Shown piece by piece: positions 16,205 to 24,883 of a stretch of DNA of 64,000 nucleotides (positions are counted from its first letter, which is position 1; the number at the start of each line of letters is the position of its first letter). The notes below the pieces were generated by a model. The model ran no database searches, was not told where the DNA came from, and worked only from the letters and a program-made list of their open reading frames with translations. Both the position numbers and the translations under genes were made by a program. The stretch is from Hydrogenophaga palleronii_A (GTDB lineage Bacteria > Pseudomonadota > Gammaproteobacteria > Burkholderiales > Burkholderiaceae_C). The stretch lies in NCBI RefSeq assembly GCF_031457455.1, contig NZ_JAVDWU010000012.1, positions 62,001-126,000 of the forward strand. Direction: 5' to 3'.

Positions 16205-17128
16205 ATGCCGCCCAAGACATCCCCCCTGCCCCCCGTGGACCCGCAAACCCTGCGTGCCTTTGCCGCCGTGGCGCGCGAAGGCAGCGTGTCACGCGCCGCG
16301 CTGCGGCTGCACCTGAGCCAGCCAGCGGTGAGCCTGCAGCTCAAATCACTGGCGCAGGCCACGGGGCTGCAGCTGTTCACGCGTACGCCGCAGGGCATGG
16401 TGCTCACGGCCGACGGTGCCGCCCTGCTGCCCGTGGCCGAAAAGGCGCTGACCGCGCTGGGCGACTTCGGCCAGGCCGCCGCCGGCCTACACCACACGGT
16501 GCGCGGCACGCTGCGCATCGGCACCATCCTGGACCCGGAGTTCACCCGCCTGGGCGCGTTCCTGAAACAGCTGGTGGCACAGAACCCCCAGGTGGGCACC
16601 GAGCTTCGCCAGGGCATGAGCGGCGACGTGCTGGCGCTGGTGGAACGCGGCGACCTGGACGTGGGCTTTTTCCTGAACCTGCCCGATGACCCACCCGAAC
16701 CCCGCTACCGCCTGCGCCCGCTCACCCGCTTCACCTACCGCGTGCTGGCCCCCGCCGGCTGGGGGCCGCAGGTGGTGGGCAAAGACTGGAAAGCCCTTGC
16801 CGCCCTGCCCTGGCTGGCCACACCTGCGGCCAGCGCCCACCACCGGCTGCAGCGCCGCGTGTTCGGCCCGGGTTCGCTCACTGGCCTCTCACCGCACCGC
16901 GTGGCGCTGGTGGATCAGGAAGCGTCCATGTTGGATCTGGTGAAAAGCGGCGTGGGCCTGAGCCTGGTGCGCGACGCCATTGCCATGCGCGAGGCCCAGG
17001 CGCGCGGGCTGGTGATTGCGGACCAGGTGTCGCTGGCTTGTGAGCTGAGTTTTGTGTGTTTGGCCGAGCGGGCGGGGGAGCCGGTGATTGAGGCGGCTTG
17101 GGGGGCGCTGGATGCGGTTTGGGGGTGA
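16205..17128 (+). CDS. LysR family transcriptional regulator
   Basis: A 307-residue LysR protein: winged helix-turn-helix at about residues 12-70 (LRAFAAVAREGSVSRAALRLHLSQPAVS) and a periplasmic-binding-like effector domain from about 95. It is divergent from the DUF2007/GMC pair across a 191-bp gap and may control it. ATG 16205 is seven residues before the normal LysR start, so a slightly shorter form is possible. The last ~200 bp are duplicated in decayed form at 18443-18649. Confidence 0.9.
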   Translation: MPPKTSPLPPVDPQTLRAFAAVAREGSVSRAALRLHLSQPAVSLQLKSLAQATGLQLFTRTPQGMVLTADGAALLPVAEKALTALGDFGQAAAGLHHTVRGTLRIGTILDPEFTRLGAFLKQLVAQNPQVGTELRQGMSGDVLALVERGDLDVGFFLNLPDDPPEPRYRLRPLTRFTYRVLAPAGWGPQVVGKDWKALAALPWLATPAASAHHRLQRRVFGPGSLTGLSPHRVALVDQEASMLDLVKSGVGLSLVRDAIAMREAQARGLVIADQVSLACELSFVCLAERAGEPVIEAAWGALDAVWG

Positions 17129-17218
17129 GGCGGGCGTTCAGGTGAGCTGTGTCAAATCCAGCAGGCAAACAATGCAACTCAGCCTGATACGCGGCGCCCG
17201 GCCGCCGAGACTCTCCGG

Positions 17219-17299
17219 TACAACGAGAAGCGGATCAAGATATCCCTTGGCTCTCTCAGCCTCATCGAATACCGAGAGAGTCTTGGACTTACGGCATAA
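17219..17299 (+). pseudogene. Relic of IS3-family transposase C-terminus
   Basis: Only 26 codons and a stop remain, reading YNEKRIKISLGSLSLIEYRE and on to LGLTA. This is the typical C-terminal end of IS3-family OrfB (DDE integrase core). The DDE catalytic region and the left end are gone. The TTTGTCCGCACCCGG downstream at about 17313-17328 may be the remaining right-end inverted repeat, which I could not verify against a partner. Confidence 0.75.
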
Positions 17300-17364
17300 A
17301 CCAGTCCAAGTATTTGTCCGCACCCGGTGAGTCAATATTCAATCGGCGCCAACACAGGTTCCAC

Positions 17365-17847
17365 ATGAAAGCCTTTCGTCACAGCTTTGAGTCGCAGCAT
17401 TCCACGCAGACCCTTGCAGAGGGGTTGGCCGAGTACTGTTCACTCAATCCTTTGCTGAAGCGCGAGGACCAGTTTCTGTCGCCGCTGGCCCGACAATTCT
17501 TCCGCTCACATGACATCGTGCACGTTTTGTACGGATGCGGCACTTCTATGCCAGACGAAGCGGTCGTCAAGCTCTGCAGCCTGTTTGGAACCACTGGGGG
17601 AATTCAGATCCTTCGTGGCTACACGCATCACGAGTCCTTGGACATCTACCGAAGTCTGCCCGTTGCAGACACGCTGCTCGCGTTGATTTCGGCACCGTAC
17701 CTCATTGCTCGCACGCTATGGCGTTGCAGCCGTCAGCATCAACGCTGGCCGTGGGCTGAGAACGAGCAGTTCATGAACACCTCGCTGTTCGAATTGAGGG
17801 CAAAGTTCGGCATCCAGGTGGCGCATGGGAAACACAGCAACACGTAG
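17365..17847 (+). CDS. Coq4-like protein
   Basis: A 160-residue product related to the ubiquinone biosynthesis protein Coq4. It has the exact HDxxH-x11-E zinc-site pattern: His49-Asp50, His53 and Glu65 in SHDIVHVLYGCGTSMPDEA. The upstream helix (LAEYCSLNPLLKREDQFLSPLARQFFR) also fits. The C-terminus ends with a WPWAENEQF segment of unknown role. ATG 17365 is chosen; the frame is open to 17314. It stands alone next to an IS relic in a stretch less GC-rich than its surroundings, so it may have been acquired. Confidence 0.7.
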   Translation: MKAFRHSFESQHSTQTLAEGLAEYCSLNPLLKREDQFLSPLARQFFRSHDIVHVLYGCGTSMPDEAVVKLCSLFGTTGGIQILRGYTHHESLDIYRSLPVADTLLALISAPYLIARTLWRCSRQHQRWPWAENEQFMNTSLFELRAKFGIQVAHGKHSNT

Positions 17848-17891
17848 CCCTTCGCAGGCACCCACCCACCAGGCGACCTTGTGCAGGCAGG

Positions 17892-18278
17892 CTAACCCTG
17901 CGGCAGATCCTCATGAATGCAGAGGTAATTCCCCTCCGTGTCCTTGAACCAGGCCGCCTTCTCGGCCCCCAGCACGCAGACGTGGTTCACCGTCTTCAGA
18001 CCTGGGAAATCGTAGTCCTCGAACATCACCCCCGTGTGTTTCAAGGCTTCAATGCTGGCGGCAATGTCTTCCACCCGGAAGCTGATCGCCGTGTGGTCGG
18101 CCTTGGTTCCTTCCGGCTTGGGAAACAGGGCAAGCGTGCTGCCACCTACCGTGTAGATGAACTTTCCATCAGGCCTGAACCCACTGGGCTTCAGGCCCAG
18201 ACAGCCCTCGTAGAAGGCACGGGCACGGTCCATGTCCTTGACCGGCAACATCGTTGTGACAGATGCATTGGACAACAT
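17892..18278 (-). CDS. VOC family protein (glyoxalase/bleomycin-resistance fold)
   Basis: A 128-residue single-module vicinal-oxygen-chelate protein. It has the paired beta-alpha-beta-beta-beta units, with ASVTTMLPVKDMDRARAFYE opening the first and FKDTEGNYLCIHE closing the second with the usual Glu. Members include dioxygenases, lyases and resistance proteins; nothing local indicates the substrate. No partner gene lies nearby. Confidence 0.85.
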   Translation of the reverse strand: MLSNASVTTMLPVKDMDRARAFYEGCLGLKPSGFRPDGKFIYTVGGSTLALFPKPEGTKADHTAISFRVEDIAASIEALKHTGVMFEDYDFPGLKTVNHVCVLGAEKAAWFKDTEGNYLCIHEDLPQG

Positions 18279-18442
18279 ACGCAGTCCTTTCTCTCAATCC
18301 GGTCCTGTCCCGGCCACCAGACCACCGGTTCGCCGTCCGCCGGAACTCAAGCTTATGCCTCTCGGTGCTGTAGCGCCAGTGCAGAGGCGGGAAGCAGGAC
18401 AACAATTTCGCAGAAGCGCGAATTTCAGGAATCAACGAATCG

Positions 18443-18649
18443 GCCATGCTCGATATGCTGAAAACGGCGTGGGCATAAGCCTGGAGCGCGACGCCATTGC
18501 CACGCGCGAGGCACAGACAGGCGCGCGGGCTGGTGACTGCGGATCAGGTGTCGCTGGCTTGTGAGCTGAGTTTCGTGTGTCTGAGCGAGCGCGCGGGGGG
18601 ACCGGTGATTGAAGCGGTTTGGGGTGCGTTGGATGCGGTTTGGGAGTGA
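18443..18649 (+). pseudogene. Decayed duplicate of the LysR 3' end
   Basis: About 200 bp closely matching the last part of the LysR gene (16925-17128): both carry GACGCCATTGCCA, GTGTCGCTGGCTTGTGAGC and GGATGCGGTTTGGG in the same order. The copy has lost a base after AAAA near 18464, has TAA in place of CTG, and carries an insertion near 18515, so it cannot encode the same product. The intact upstream two thirds of the gene are absent. The 18279-18442 gap before it holds no gene I can support. Confidence 0.85.
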
Positions 18650-18964
18650 GAGACTGCTTGTGTGCCTCGTATCGACCGAGGCTGTGTGAAAACGCGCGTG
18701 AGGTTCTTGACTTGCAGGCATGCTCAAAAATCGACCGCTCAGATCGGCCTACAACGCACGATCTCGATGCAGAGAAGGGTTGAGGTACCCCCGAAAAACT
18801 CAGCTATCGACGTTTCCACACAGCCTCGACCCGGAGAAGTCACTCAACATATTCCGCATACCGGTCCCTCCCTGAGCCACAGGTATTGCTGAAGCGCCAG
18901 AGAGGCGAGAGGCTGTGAAGTTCGTGGTTTACTGCTAACTCAAGTCGCACACTCGAGATTTTTT
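18650..18964. other. Noncoding stretch, no gene recognised
   Basis: 315 bp between the LysR fragment and the membrane-protein gene. A 76-codon open frame at 18662-18892 has no recognisable content and no good ribosome site. The base composition is lower in GC than the core parts of the window. It may hold the promoter of the downstream gene. Confidence 0.4.
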
Positions 18965-19384
18965 ATGAATACGCCGCATCAAGTTTCTCTCGCGCAAGAG
19001 GGGCACCACGCTTCTGGGAGGCGCTTCGCTATCGCACTCGTATCTTGGATCTTGGCTGCGCCAGGAATCCTTTTGTTGGCCATGGCCGCAGGCTCAAGTC
19101 TAGTCGGAGGCAACTCCTCCGCCATAAACCTTCTGTCGCTTGCTTCTCTTGTTGCGTGGACTTCGCTTGCTGTGATGACACTCCGCTGGTTGCAGGATCG
19201 CCGATGTGGTTGGCTGTGGCCGTTGCTTGGCACTGCCGTAGGTGCACCCTTGGCGGTCGTTTCCGCTCCCATGTTCATCTACCTACCAGCCGTGCCACTT
19301 GCCACCTATCTGGTGTTCTGGCATCTAAAGCCGCATCGCAGCAACAAGAATGCCGCCCTCATTGAACGTCCGGCTCCGCGCTGA
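18965..19384 (+). CDS. Hypothetical integral membrane protein
   Basis: I do not recognise this 139-residue product. It has three or four hydrophobic segments at about 22-45, 55-72, 82-98 and 100-122, a short cytoplasmic N-terminus with two His, and a basic tail (KPHRSNKNAALIERPAPR). Codon use is less GC-biased at third positions than its neighbours, in keeping with the accessory nature of the region. No ribosome site is obvious before ATG 18965. Confidence 0.6.
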   Translation: MNTPHQVSLAQEGHHASGRRFAIALVSWILAAPGILLLAMAAGSSLVGGNSSAINLLSLASLVAWTSLAVMTLRWLQDRRCGWLWPLLGTAVGAPLAVVSAPMFIYLPAVPLATYLVFWHLKPHRSNKNAALIERPAPR

Positions 19385-19540
19385 GCATTGACTGCTTCTG
19401 GCCGATCGCCGTCGCAAGACCCTGCAAAAGGCATCCTTTGAGCAAGTACCAGAGCCCTGGCTCCGCCCGCTCGGTGGCAGCCAGTTACAAAGGGCTCGGA
19501 AGCCCGGCCTAGAATGCTCGTTTCAACTGAAGAGCCACAC

Positions 19541-19798
19541 ATGACCACCGAAAAGAAACAAACTGCCTTCAACCGTGCCCTCACTCCCAGCCCCGCGCTG
19601 GCCGCTGTGATCGGTGCCACGCCTCAGCCCCGCACCGAAGTGGTGAAGCTGATGTGGGAATACATCAAGGCCAACAACCTGCAGAACCCGCAGAACAAGC
19701 GCAACATCCTGGCGGATGCCAAGCTCAAGGCCGTCTTCGGCAAAGACGAAGTCACCATGTTCGAAATGACCGGGCTGGTGGGCAAGCACCTGAGCTGA
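19541..19798 (+). CDS. SWIB/MDM2 domain protein
   Basis: An 85-residue protein that is almost entirely a SWIB domain: LAAVIGATPQPRTEVVKLMWEYIKANNLQNPQNKR through DEVTMFEMTGLVGKHL. SWIB is best known from eukaryotic chromatin remodellers, but stand-alone forms occur in Chlamydia and various proteobacteria; the role here is unknown. ATG 19541 fits the domain start. A -10-like TAGAAT lies at 19510-19515. Two GC hairpins follow the stop. Confidence 0.9.
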   Translation: MTTEKKQTAFNRALTPSPALAAVIGATPQPRTEVVKLMWEYIKANNLQNPQNKRNILADAKLKAVFGKDEVTMFEMTGLVGKHLS

Positions 19799-19811
19799 CC
19801 TGTCCTGAAGC

Positions 19812-19864
19812 CACGGCGCCCGGCTCTCGCACCCGGCGCCGTGCACCGAGCCCTTGCAGGGCTC
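19812..19864. terminator. Two successive hairpins after the SWIB gene
   Basis: CACGGCGCC...GGCGCCGTG (19812-19843) followed by GAGCCC-TTGCA-GGGCTC (19848-19864). Neither is followed by a clear U run, so termination is plausible but not certain; they lie between the convergent SWIB and liv genes. Confidence 0.45.
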
Positions 19865-19955
19865 ATGCGCTCTGTTCTGCCACAGCAGCGCCCACCCCAT
19901 TCAACGAACCGTTCGTGGCCGAGTTGCGCCCAGCGCTGACCGGTTTGCGAAAGGG

Positions 19956-22484
19956 TCAGCTGACCACCGCCCCACCCAGGTAAGCCTCCGCCAGCGCTCC
20001 GTCCGCCGCAATTTCGGCCGTTGTGCCCTGCGCCACGATGCGCCCGCCTTCCATCACATAGGCCCTGTCTGCCAGGCTCAGCGCCAGCGCGGCCATCTGG
20101 TCGACCAGCAGCAGCGTCATGCCTTCCTGGCGCAGGCGATCCAGGGCGGCAAACAGTTCGGCGATGACCTTGGGTGCCAGGCCCAGCGAGGGCTCGTCGA
20201 GCAGCAGGATGCGTGGGCGTGACATGAGCGCGCGGGCGATCGCCAGCATTTGCTGTTCACCGCCAGAAAGCAAGCCGGCGCGCTGGTGCAGGCGCTCGCG
20301 CAGTCGCGGGAAGCGTTGCAGCTGTTCTTCCACGCGCGCGTCGCGGTCGACCGGCTGCAAGAAGGCGCCCAGGCGGATGTTGTCGAGCACGCTGAGTTCG
20401 GGGAACACCTGGCGGCCTTCGGGCACCAGCACCACGCCTTGTGCCACCACCTGTTCGGCCTCCATGTTTTTCAGCTCGCGCCCTTCGAGGTGGATGCCGC
20501 CGGTGATGGGCCGGTGCAGGCCGGCCAGGGCTTTCATGAGGGTGGACTTGCCTGCGCCGTTGGCGCCCAGCAAGGCCACCACTTCGCCGCGCCGCACCTG
20601 CAGGTCGATGCCGTGCAGCACCGGCTCTGCGCCGTAGCCGGCGACCAGCTGGCCCACGCCGAGCATTTCCAGGCGATCCTGGGTGTTGGTGCTTCTGGGT
20701 GCAGTGCCGCCTTCGATCTGCTCACCGAGATACGCCTTCTGCACCGCTTCGTTGGCTTGCACTTCAAGCGGTGTGCCCAACGCCAGCCGCTGACCCGCGT
20801 CGAGCACCACCACGTGGTCGCTGATGCCCATGACGAGCGCCATGTCGTGCTCCACCAGCAGCACGGCCACACCGGCATCGGCGATGCGGCGCAGCAGCGC
20901 GCCCAGGCGAGTCTTGTCCTCGTGCGAGAGGCCGGCGGCCGGTTCATCGAGCAGCAGGGCGTCGGGGTCGGTGGCCAGTGCGCGGGCCACTTCCACCAGG
21001 CGGCGGTCCACGTGCGGCAGGTCGGCCGCCAGAGTGTGGTGGCTGCCGGTGTAGCCGCAGAAGGCCAGCAGTTCGCGTGCATGCTGCAGGCGTGTGGGCG
21101 CGGTGCGGCGGGCGGCGCCGAGAAGGCCACCCAGGCGGCCGCGGTTCATGGCCAGCACCACGTTGTCCAACACACTGAGCGAGCCAAACAGCTGCGACGT
21201 CTGGTAGGTGCGCGCCACGCCGCTGCGGGCGATCTGCATCGCCGAGCGGCCGGTGAGTGGCTGGGTGCCCAGGGCGAAGGCGCCGGCCGTGGGCAGGTAG
21301 AAGCCACCCAACACATTGAGCGCGGTGGACTTGCCCGCGCCATTGGGGCCTATCAGGCTGGTCACAGCGCCGGTGGCCGCAGTGAAATGCAGATCACCCA
21401 CGGCACGCACGCCGCCGAACTGCATGGTGATGCCCTGGGCCTCCATGGGCTGGCGTGTGCGGGCCGGCAGGTTCAAGGCGGCGGGCGTGGCCACTTCGGC
21501 TGCAGGCTTGGGCGGCCACAGGCGATCACGCACGCGCCGCACCAGGCCAGCCACGCCGTCGGGTGCGGCCCACAGCACCACCAGCAGCAACACACCAAAG
21601 ATCAGCAGGCGGTATTCCTCCATGCCGGAAAGCAGTTCCGGCAGCAGGCCCACGATGAGCGCACCCACCAGCGGCCCGGCCACCGAACCGGCACCACCCA
21701 GCATGACCACCAGCACAAACAGGATGGACTGCAAGAACCCGAAGGTGTGCGGTGTGACGAAGCCGGAGAGCGGCGCAAACAGCGCGCCCGCAGCGGCAGC
21801 AAACACGGCGGAAATGGCGAAGGCCACGGTCTTGATCACCAGCGGGTTCAGGCCTACGGATTCGGAGGCGGTTTCGGCGTCGCGCACGGCGCGCATGGTC
21901 GCGCCCCAGGTGCCGCGTGACAACCAGGTGAAGAGCACCAGCGCTACCCCCACCGTGACAATGGCCAGCAGGGCCACCGCGCGTTCGCCCTGGGCAAAAC
22001 CCAGCGAAGGCGCGAGCAGCCCCATGATGCCGTTCTGTCCACCGGTGAGGCCGCTGGCTTCCACGATGCCGTGTTCCACGATGAAGCCGAAGGCGATGGT
22101 GATCATGGCTAGGTACGGCCCCTTCACCCGCAGCGCCGGCAAGGCCAGCAGCGCACCGGCCAGGCCGCCCAGCAAAGCGGCGACTGGCCAGGCCAGCCAG
22201 AAGCTGAAGCCCGCCTTGGTGGTGAGGATGGCCACCGTGTAGGCGCCAATGGCGAAGAAGCCCACGTGGCCGAACGACACCTGCCCGCTCAGGCCCAGCA
22301 GCACGTTCAGTCCGATGCCCACCACGGCCAGCAAGGCCACGTTGGCCAGCACGAAGACCCAGTAGCCGTTCACGGTGAGTGCCATGACGGCGCCCACGCC
22401 CAGGAGCAGCAGCACGGTGGCGATCTGGCCGGGCGTGCCCAGGCCGAACCATGAGCGGTTGGAGGCGGTGTTCACTGCGCTCAT
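19956..22484 (-). CDS. Fused branched-chain-type ABC importer: LivM permease + LivG ATPase + LivF ATPase
   Basis: One 842-residue polypeptide joins three normally separate subunits. Residues 1-330 are a LivM-like permease with about nine spans. Residues ~350-590 are a LivG-like ATPase, with Walker A GPNGAGKST at 379-387. Residues ~615-842 are a LivF-like ATPase, with Walker A GANGAGKST at 640-648 and signature LLSGGEQQ. The first ATPase has LPHVDRR where the LSYGQQ-type signature is expected, so one ATP site may be impaired. It overlaps livH by four bases. The continuous frame with intact motifs argues against a sequencing artefact. Confidence 0.95.
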   Translation of the reverse strand: MSAVNTASNRSWFGLGTPGQIATVLLLLGVGAVMALTVNGYWVFVLANVALLAVVGIGLNVLLGLSGQVSFGHVGFFAIGAYTVAILTTKAGFSFWLAWPVAALLGGLAGALLALPALRVKGPYLAMITIAFGFIVEHGIVEASGLTGGQNGIMGLLAPSLGFAQGERAVALLAIVTVGVALVLFTWLSRGTWGATMRAVRDAETASESVGLNPLVIKTVAFAISAVFAAAAGALFAPLSGFVTPHTFGFLQSILFVLVVMLGGAGSVAGPLVGALIVGLLPELLSGMEEYRLLIFGVLLLVVLWAAPDGVAGLVRRVRDRLWPPKPAAEVATPAALNLPARTRQPMEAQGITMQFGGVRAVGDLHFTAATGAVTSLIGPNGAGKSTALNVLGGFYLPTAGAFALGTQPLTGRSAMQIARSGVARTYQTSQLFGSLSVLDNVVLAMNRGRLGGLLGAARRTAPTRLQHARELLAFCGYTGSHHTLAADLPHVDRRLVEVARALATDPDALLLDEPAAGLSHEDKTRLGALLRRIADAGVAVLLVEHDMALVMGISDHVVVLDAGQRLALGTPLEVQANEAVQKAYLGEQIEGGTAPRSTNTQDRLEMLGVGQLVAGYGAEPVLHGIDLQVRRGEVVALLGANGAGKSTLMKALAGLHRPITGGIHLEGRELKNMEAEQVVAQGVVLVPEGRQVFPELSVLDNIRLGAFLQPVDRDARVEEQLQRFPRLRERLHQRAGLLSGGEQQMLAIARALMSRPRILLLDEPSLGLAPKVIAELFAALDRLRQEGMTLLLVDQMAALALSLADRAYVMEGGRIVAQGTTAEIAADGALAEAYLGGAVVS

Positions 22485-23359
22485 ACTTTCTTCACCTCGG
22501 CACGGCCGAACAGACCGTTGGGCCGCCAGGCCAGCGCGGCAATCACCAGCGCAAACGTGAGGATCTGCGTGTAGCCCGAGCCCAGCGTGGAGGTGATGAG
22601 CGCTTCCACCACGCCAAACAACAGGCCGGCGATCATCACGCCCCAGGCACTGGTGATGCCACCCAGAATGGCGACAGCAAAGGCCTTGAGGCCAAACAGT
22701 GTGCCCATGTCGGACGCGACGTTGAACAATGGCGCAATCAACACGCCGGCCACGCCGGCAAACAGGGTGGACAGCGCGAACGCCAGTGCCACGGCGCGGC
22801 GGATGGGAATGCCCATCAGGCGCGCGGCAGCACGGTTCTGCACCACCGCCAGCATGGCCGTGCCCCAGCGGGTGCGGCGCGACAGGAGGTGCAACACCGC
22901 CGCCAGCGCCAGGCCCACCACCGGAATGACCAGTTGCAAGGGATACACACCCAGATTCACGCCACCCATTTCCAGCGACGACTGCGCCAGTGGCGACGGC
23001 AGGCTGCGCGGCTCCTTGCCGTAGGTGAACATGACCACGTTGTCCAGCACCATGCCCAGCGCCACCGTGGCCATGAGCCAGGCGTCAGACCCCCGGTTCA
23101 CGAACGGCCGCACCGCCAGCACCTCCACAAGCAGGCCGTACAGCGCACACAAGGCGAGCGCCAGCAATACCGCCGCCCAGCCCGGCCAGCCCAAGGTCTG
23201 GGCAAACGTGTAGGTGAGCACCGCGCCCAGCATCATGGAACTGCCCTGCGCAAAGTTGACCGTGCCAGAGACGGCGTACGTCACATAAAAACCCAGCGCC
23301 ATCAGCCCATACATGCTGCCCAGCCCCAGGCCACTGATCAGCGCAGAAATTTCAAACAT
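22481..23359 (-). CDS. livH: Branched-chain-type ABC transporter permease LivH
   Basis: Second membrane subunit of the importer. The 292 residues have about eight spans and the LivH features GLGSMYGLMALGFYVTYAVSGTVNFAQG near the N-terminus and LAILGGITSAWG-type EAA loop (AVAILGGITSAWG) in the C-terminal half. The stop overlaps the fused permease/ATPase gene as ATGA, so the two are translationally coupled. A repeat and 193 bp separate it from the binding-protein gene upstream. Confidence 0.92.
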   Translation of the reverse strand: MFEISALISGLGLGSMYGLMALGFYVTYAVSGTVNFAQGSSMMLGAVLTYTFAQTLGWPGWAAVLLALALCALYGLLVEVLAVRPFVNRGSDAWLMATVALGMVLDNVVMFTYGKEPRSLPSPLAQSSLEMGGVNLGVYPLQLVIPVVGLALAAVLHLLSRRTRWGTAMLAVVQNRAAARLMGIPIRRAVALAFALSTLFAGVAGVLIAPLFNVASDMGTLFGLKAFAVAILGGITSAWGVMIAGLLFGVVEALITSTLGSGYTQILTFALVIAALAWRPNGLFGRAEVKKV

Positions 23360-23450
23360 GGTTCATGTGTCCTGAAGGCGTGCATGCATGGCCTGTGGTT
23401 GCCACTTCAACGAAGACAGCCGAGGCAAGAAGGGAAGTTGGTCCAGCACA

Positions 23451-23552
23451 CACCGTGGAACCGGCTTCGCCGGGCCACTGGTGTGCAGCCCCCTCGGGGG
23501 GCAGCGACCCGCGCAGCGGCGGAGCGTGGGGGCTCCATCCCAGCGTGGGGGC
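23451..23552 (-). repeat. Dispersed intergenic GC repeat, copy 6
   Basis: Starts directly at the stop codon of the binding-protein gene. Read on the minus strand it has two GAGCCCCCACGCT units, the CCCCCCGAGGGGG hairpin, and GGCCCGGCGAAGCCGGTTCC at the end. It lies within the presumed operon between the binding protein and livH and may attenuate downstream expression. Confidence 0.8.
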
Positions 23553-24743
23553 TCAGTAACTGACAGGGACAATCCGGTTGTCAATGAACTGCGCCCACAC
23601 ATAGTCGCTCGGCCCCACGGCGTCATGCACGCCGGCCTTGAACGGCTGCTCGTAGGTCTTGATCAGACCTTCGTACTTGCCGATCTTGTAGAAGCCCTGA
23701 CGCACCGCGTCGCCCTGGGTGGAGCCAGCTGCTGCAATGGCCAGTGCGGCCAGGTGCATGCCGTCGTATGCGTTGGCCACACCCACGGCAGGGGTGATGT
23801 CTTCCGGTCCCTTGATGGCGGGGTACTTGGCCTTGAGCGCCGCAATCACGCGCTCGCCCACGGGCGACTGTTTGCCGAAGAAGCTGTAGGTCTGCACGAA
23901 GTGCACGTCCTTGGCGTTCGGGCCTGCGAGCTCGGTGAAGCGGCCACCGGCCGGGCCCCAGTGCGACACGATCGGCACCTTCCAGCCCATGCGGTCCAGG
24001 GACTTCACCACCTGGGCGGAGGGGCCCACGTTACCCACCATGAACAGCGTGTCGGCACCTGCGGCCTTCAGGCGCGTGAGCTGGGGCACCATGTCCACGT
24101 CGTTGGCTTCGAATTTTTCCACGCCGACGGGCGTGACACCCTTGGCCTGCATGGCTGCCTTCAGGCCGCGTTCGTTGCTCTCGCCCCAGGGGTTGTTCAC
24201 CAGGATCAAGCCGGGCTTGGCGGTCTTGAAATTCTTCTGTGCGTAGTCGAGCATGCCGATGTCGACGATCTCGTCCACCGCCGACACGCGGAAGGCGAAG
24301 TTGGGCTCGGCCCCGTTCTTGGTGATGCCGGTGCCGGCCGCCCACGGGCCCATGAAGGGCACTTTTTCCTGGTTCATCAGCGGCACAATGGCCATGGACA
24401 CCGGCGTGTCCAGCCCGCCGAACACCACCGCCACCTTCTCGCGGAAGATGAGTTCGCGCGCGGCCACCACGCCCTTGGCAGGGTTGGCTTCGTCGTCGCG
24501 GCGCACCAGTTCGAGCTTGCGCCCGCCCAGCAGGCCGCCCTTGGCGTTGATCTCGTCGATGGCGATGGTGAGGCCGCGGGTGATGGCCTCACCGGCCAGT
24601 GCCGACTGGCCCGAGAGTGCCGTGACCAGACCGATCTTGATGGGGTCAGCAGCGAGCGCGTGGCCACTGAAGGCGGCAGACGCGAGCGCGAGGCTGGCGG
24701 CCAGCACGGTGCGCCGGGCGGGTAGAAAAGCAAGGTGGGACAT
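23553..24743 (-). CDS. ABC transporter substrate-binding protein (LivJ type)
   Basis: Periplasmic binding protein for the adjacent importer. The 396 residues begin with a signal peptide (basic ARR, hydrophobic core, cleavage near ALAAD) followed by a type I periplasmic-binding domain opening DPIKIGLVTALSGQSALAGEAI. ATG 24743 has AGGAG seven bases upstream; the longer frame lacks this. It is first in the order binding protein - livH - fused permease/ATPases. The true ligand may be an amide or ureide rather than an amino acid, judged from the divergent genes. Confidence 0.92.
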   Translation of the reverse strand: MSHLAFLPARRTVLAASLALASAAFSGHALAADPIKIGLVTALSGQSALAGEAITRGLTIAIDEINAKGGLLGGRKLELVRRDDEANPAKGVVAARELIFREKVAVVFGGLDTPVSMAIVPLMNQEKVPFMGPWAAGTGITKNGAEPNFAFRVSAVDEIVDIGMLDYAQKNFKTAKPGLILVNNPWGESNERGLKAAMQAKGVTPVGVEKFEANDVDMVPQLTRLKAAGADTLFMVGNVGPSAQVVKSLDRMGWKVPIVSHWGPAGGRFTELAGPNAKDVHFVQTYSFFGKQSPVGERVIAALKAKYPAIKGPEDITPAVGVANAYDGMHLAALAIAAAGSTQGDAVRQGFYKIGKYEGLIKTYEQPFKAGVHDAVGPSDYVWAQFIDNRIVPVSY

Positions 24744-24826
24744 GGCAAGGCTCCTGATGCGAGGTTGGACGGAAGACGGGGCAGACCTGTCGCCTGCTGT
24801 CTCTGCCGTTTGCAAGTCGCGTGCCA

Positions 24827-24883
24827 ATGTCTACAAACATCGTATTTTTATGTTTTCACTTATGTATATGTATTGTTGACAAT
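24827..24883. promoter_or_regulatory. Two GntR-type operator sites in the divergent promoter region
   Basis: ATTGTTGACAAT at 24872-24883 has TTGT-N2-ACAA halves, the pattern of FadR/VanR-type GntR regulators. A second site, ATGTCTACAA at 24827-24836, differs in one base of one half. Their centres are 46 bp apart. Both lie between the importer operon and the divergent catabolic operon whose last gene is a GntR regulator. Confidence 0.6.

Noticed and set aside
18662..18892. 76-codon open frame after the LysR fragment
   Set aside because: No ribosome site, no recognisable sequence, and it sits in a decayed region.
19956..21920. Plus-strand open frames opposite the fused ABC gene
   Set aside because: No domain content; the minus-strand frame has complete Walker and signature motifs.
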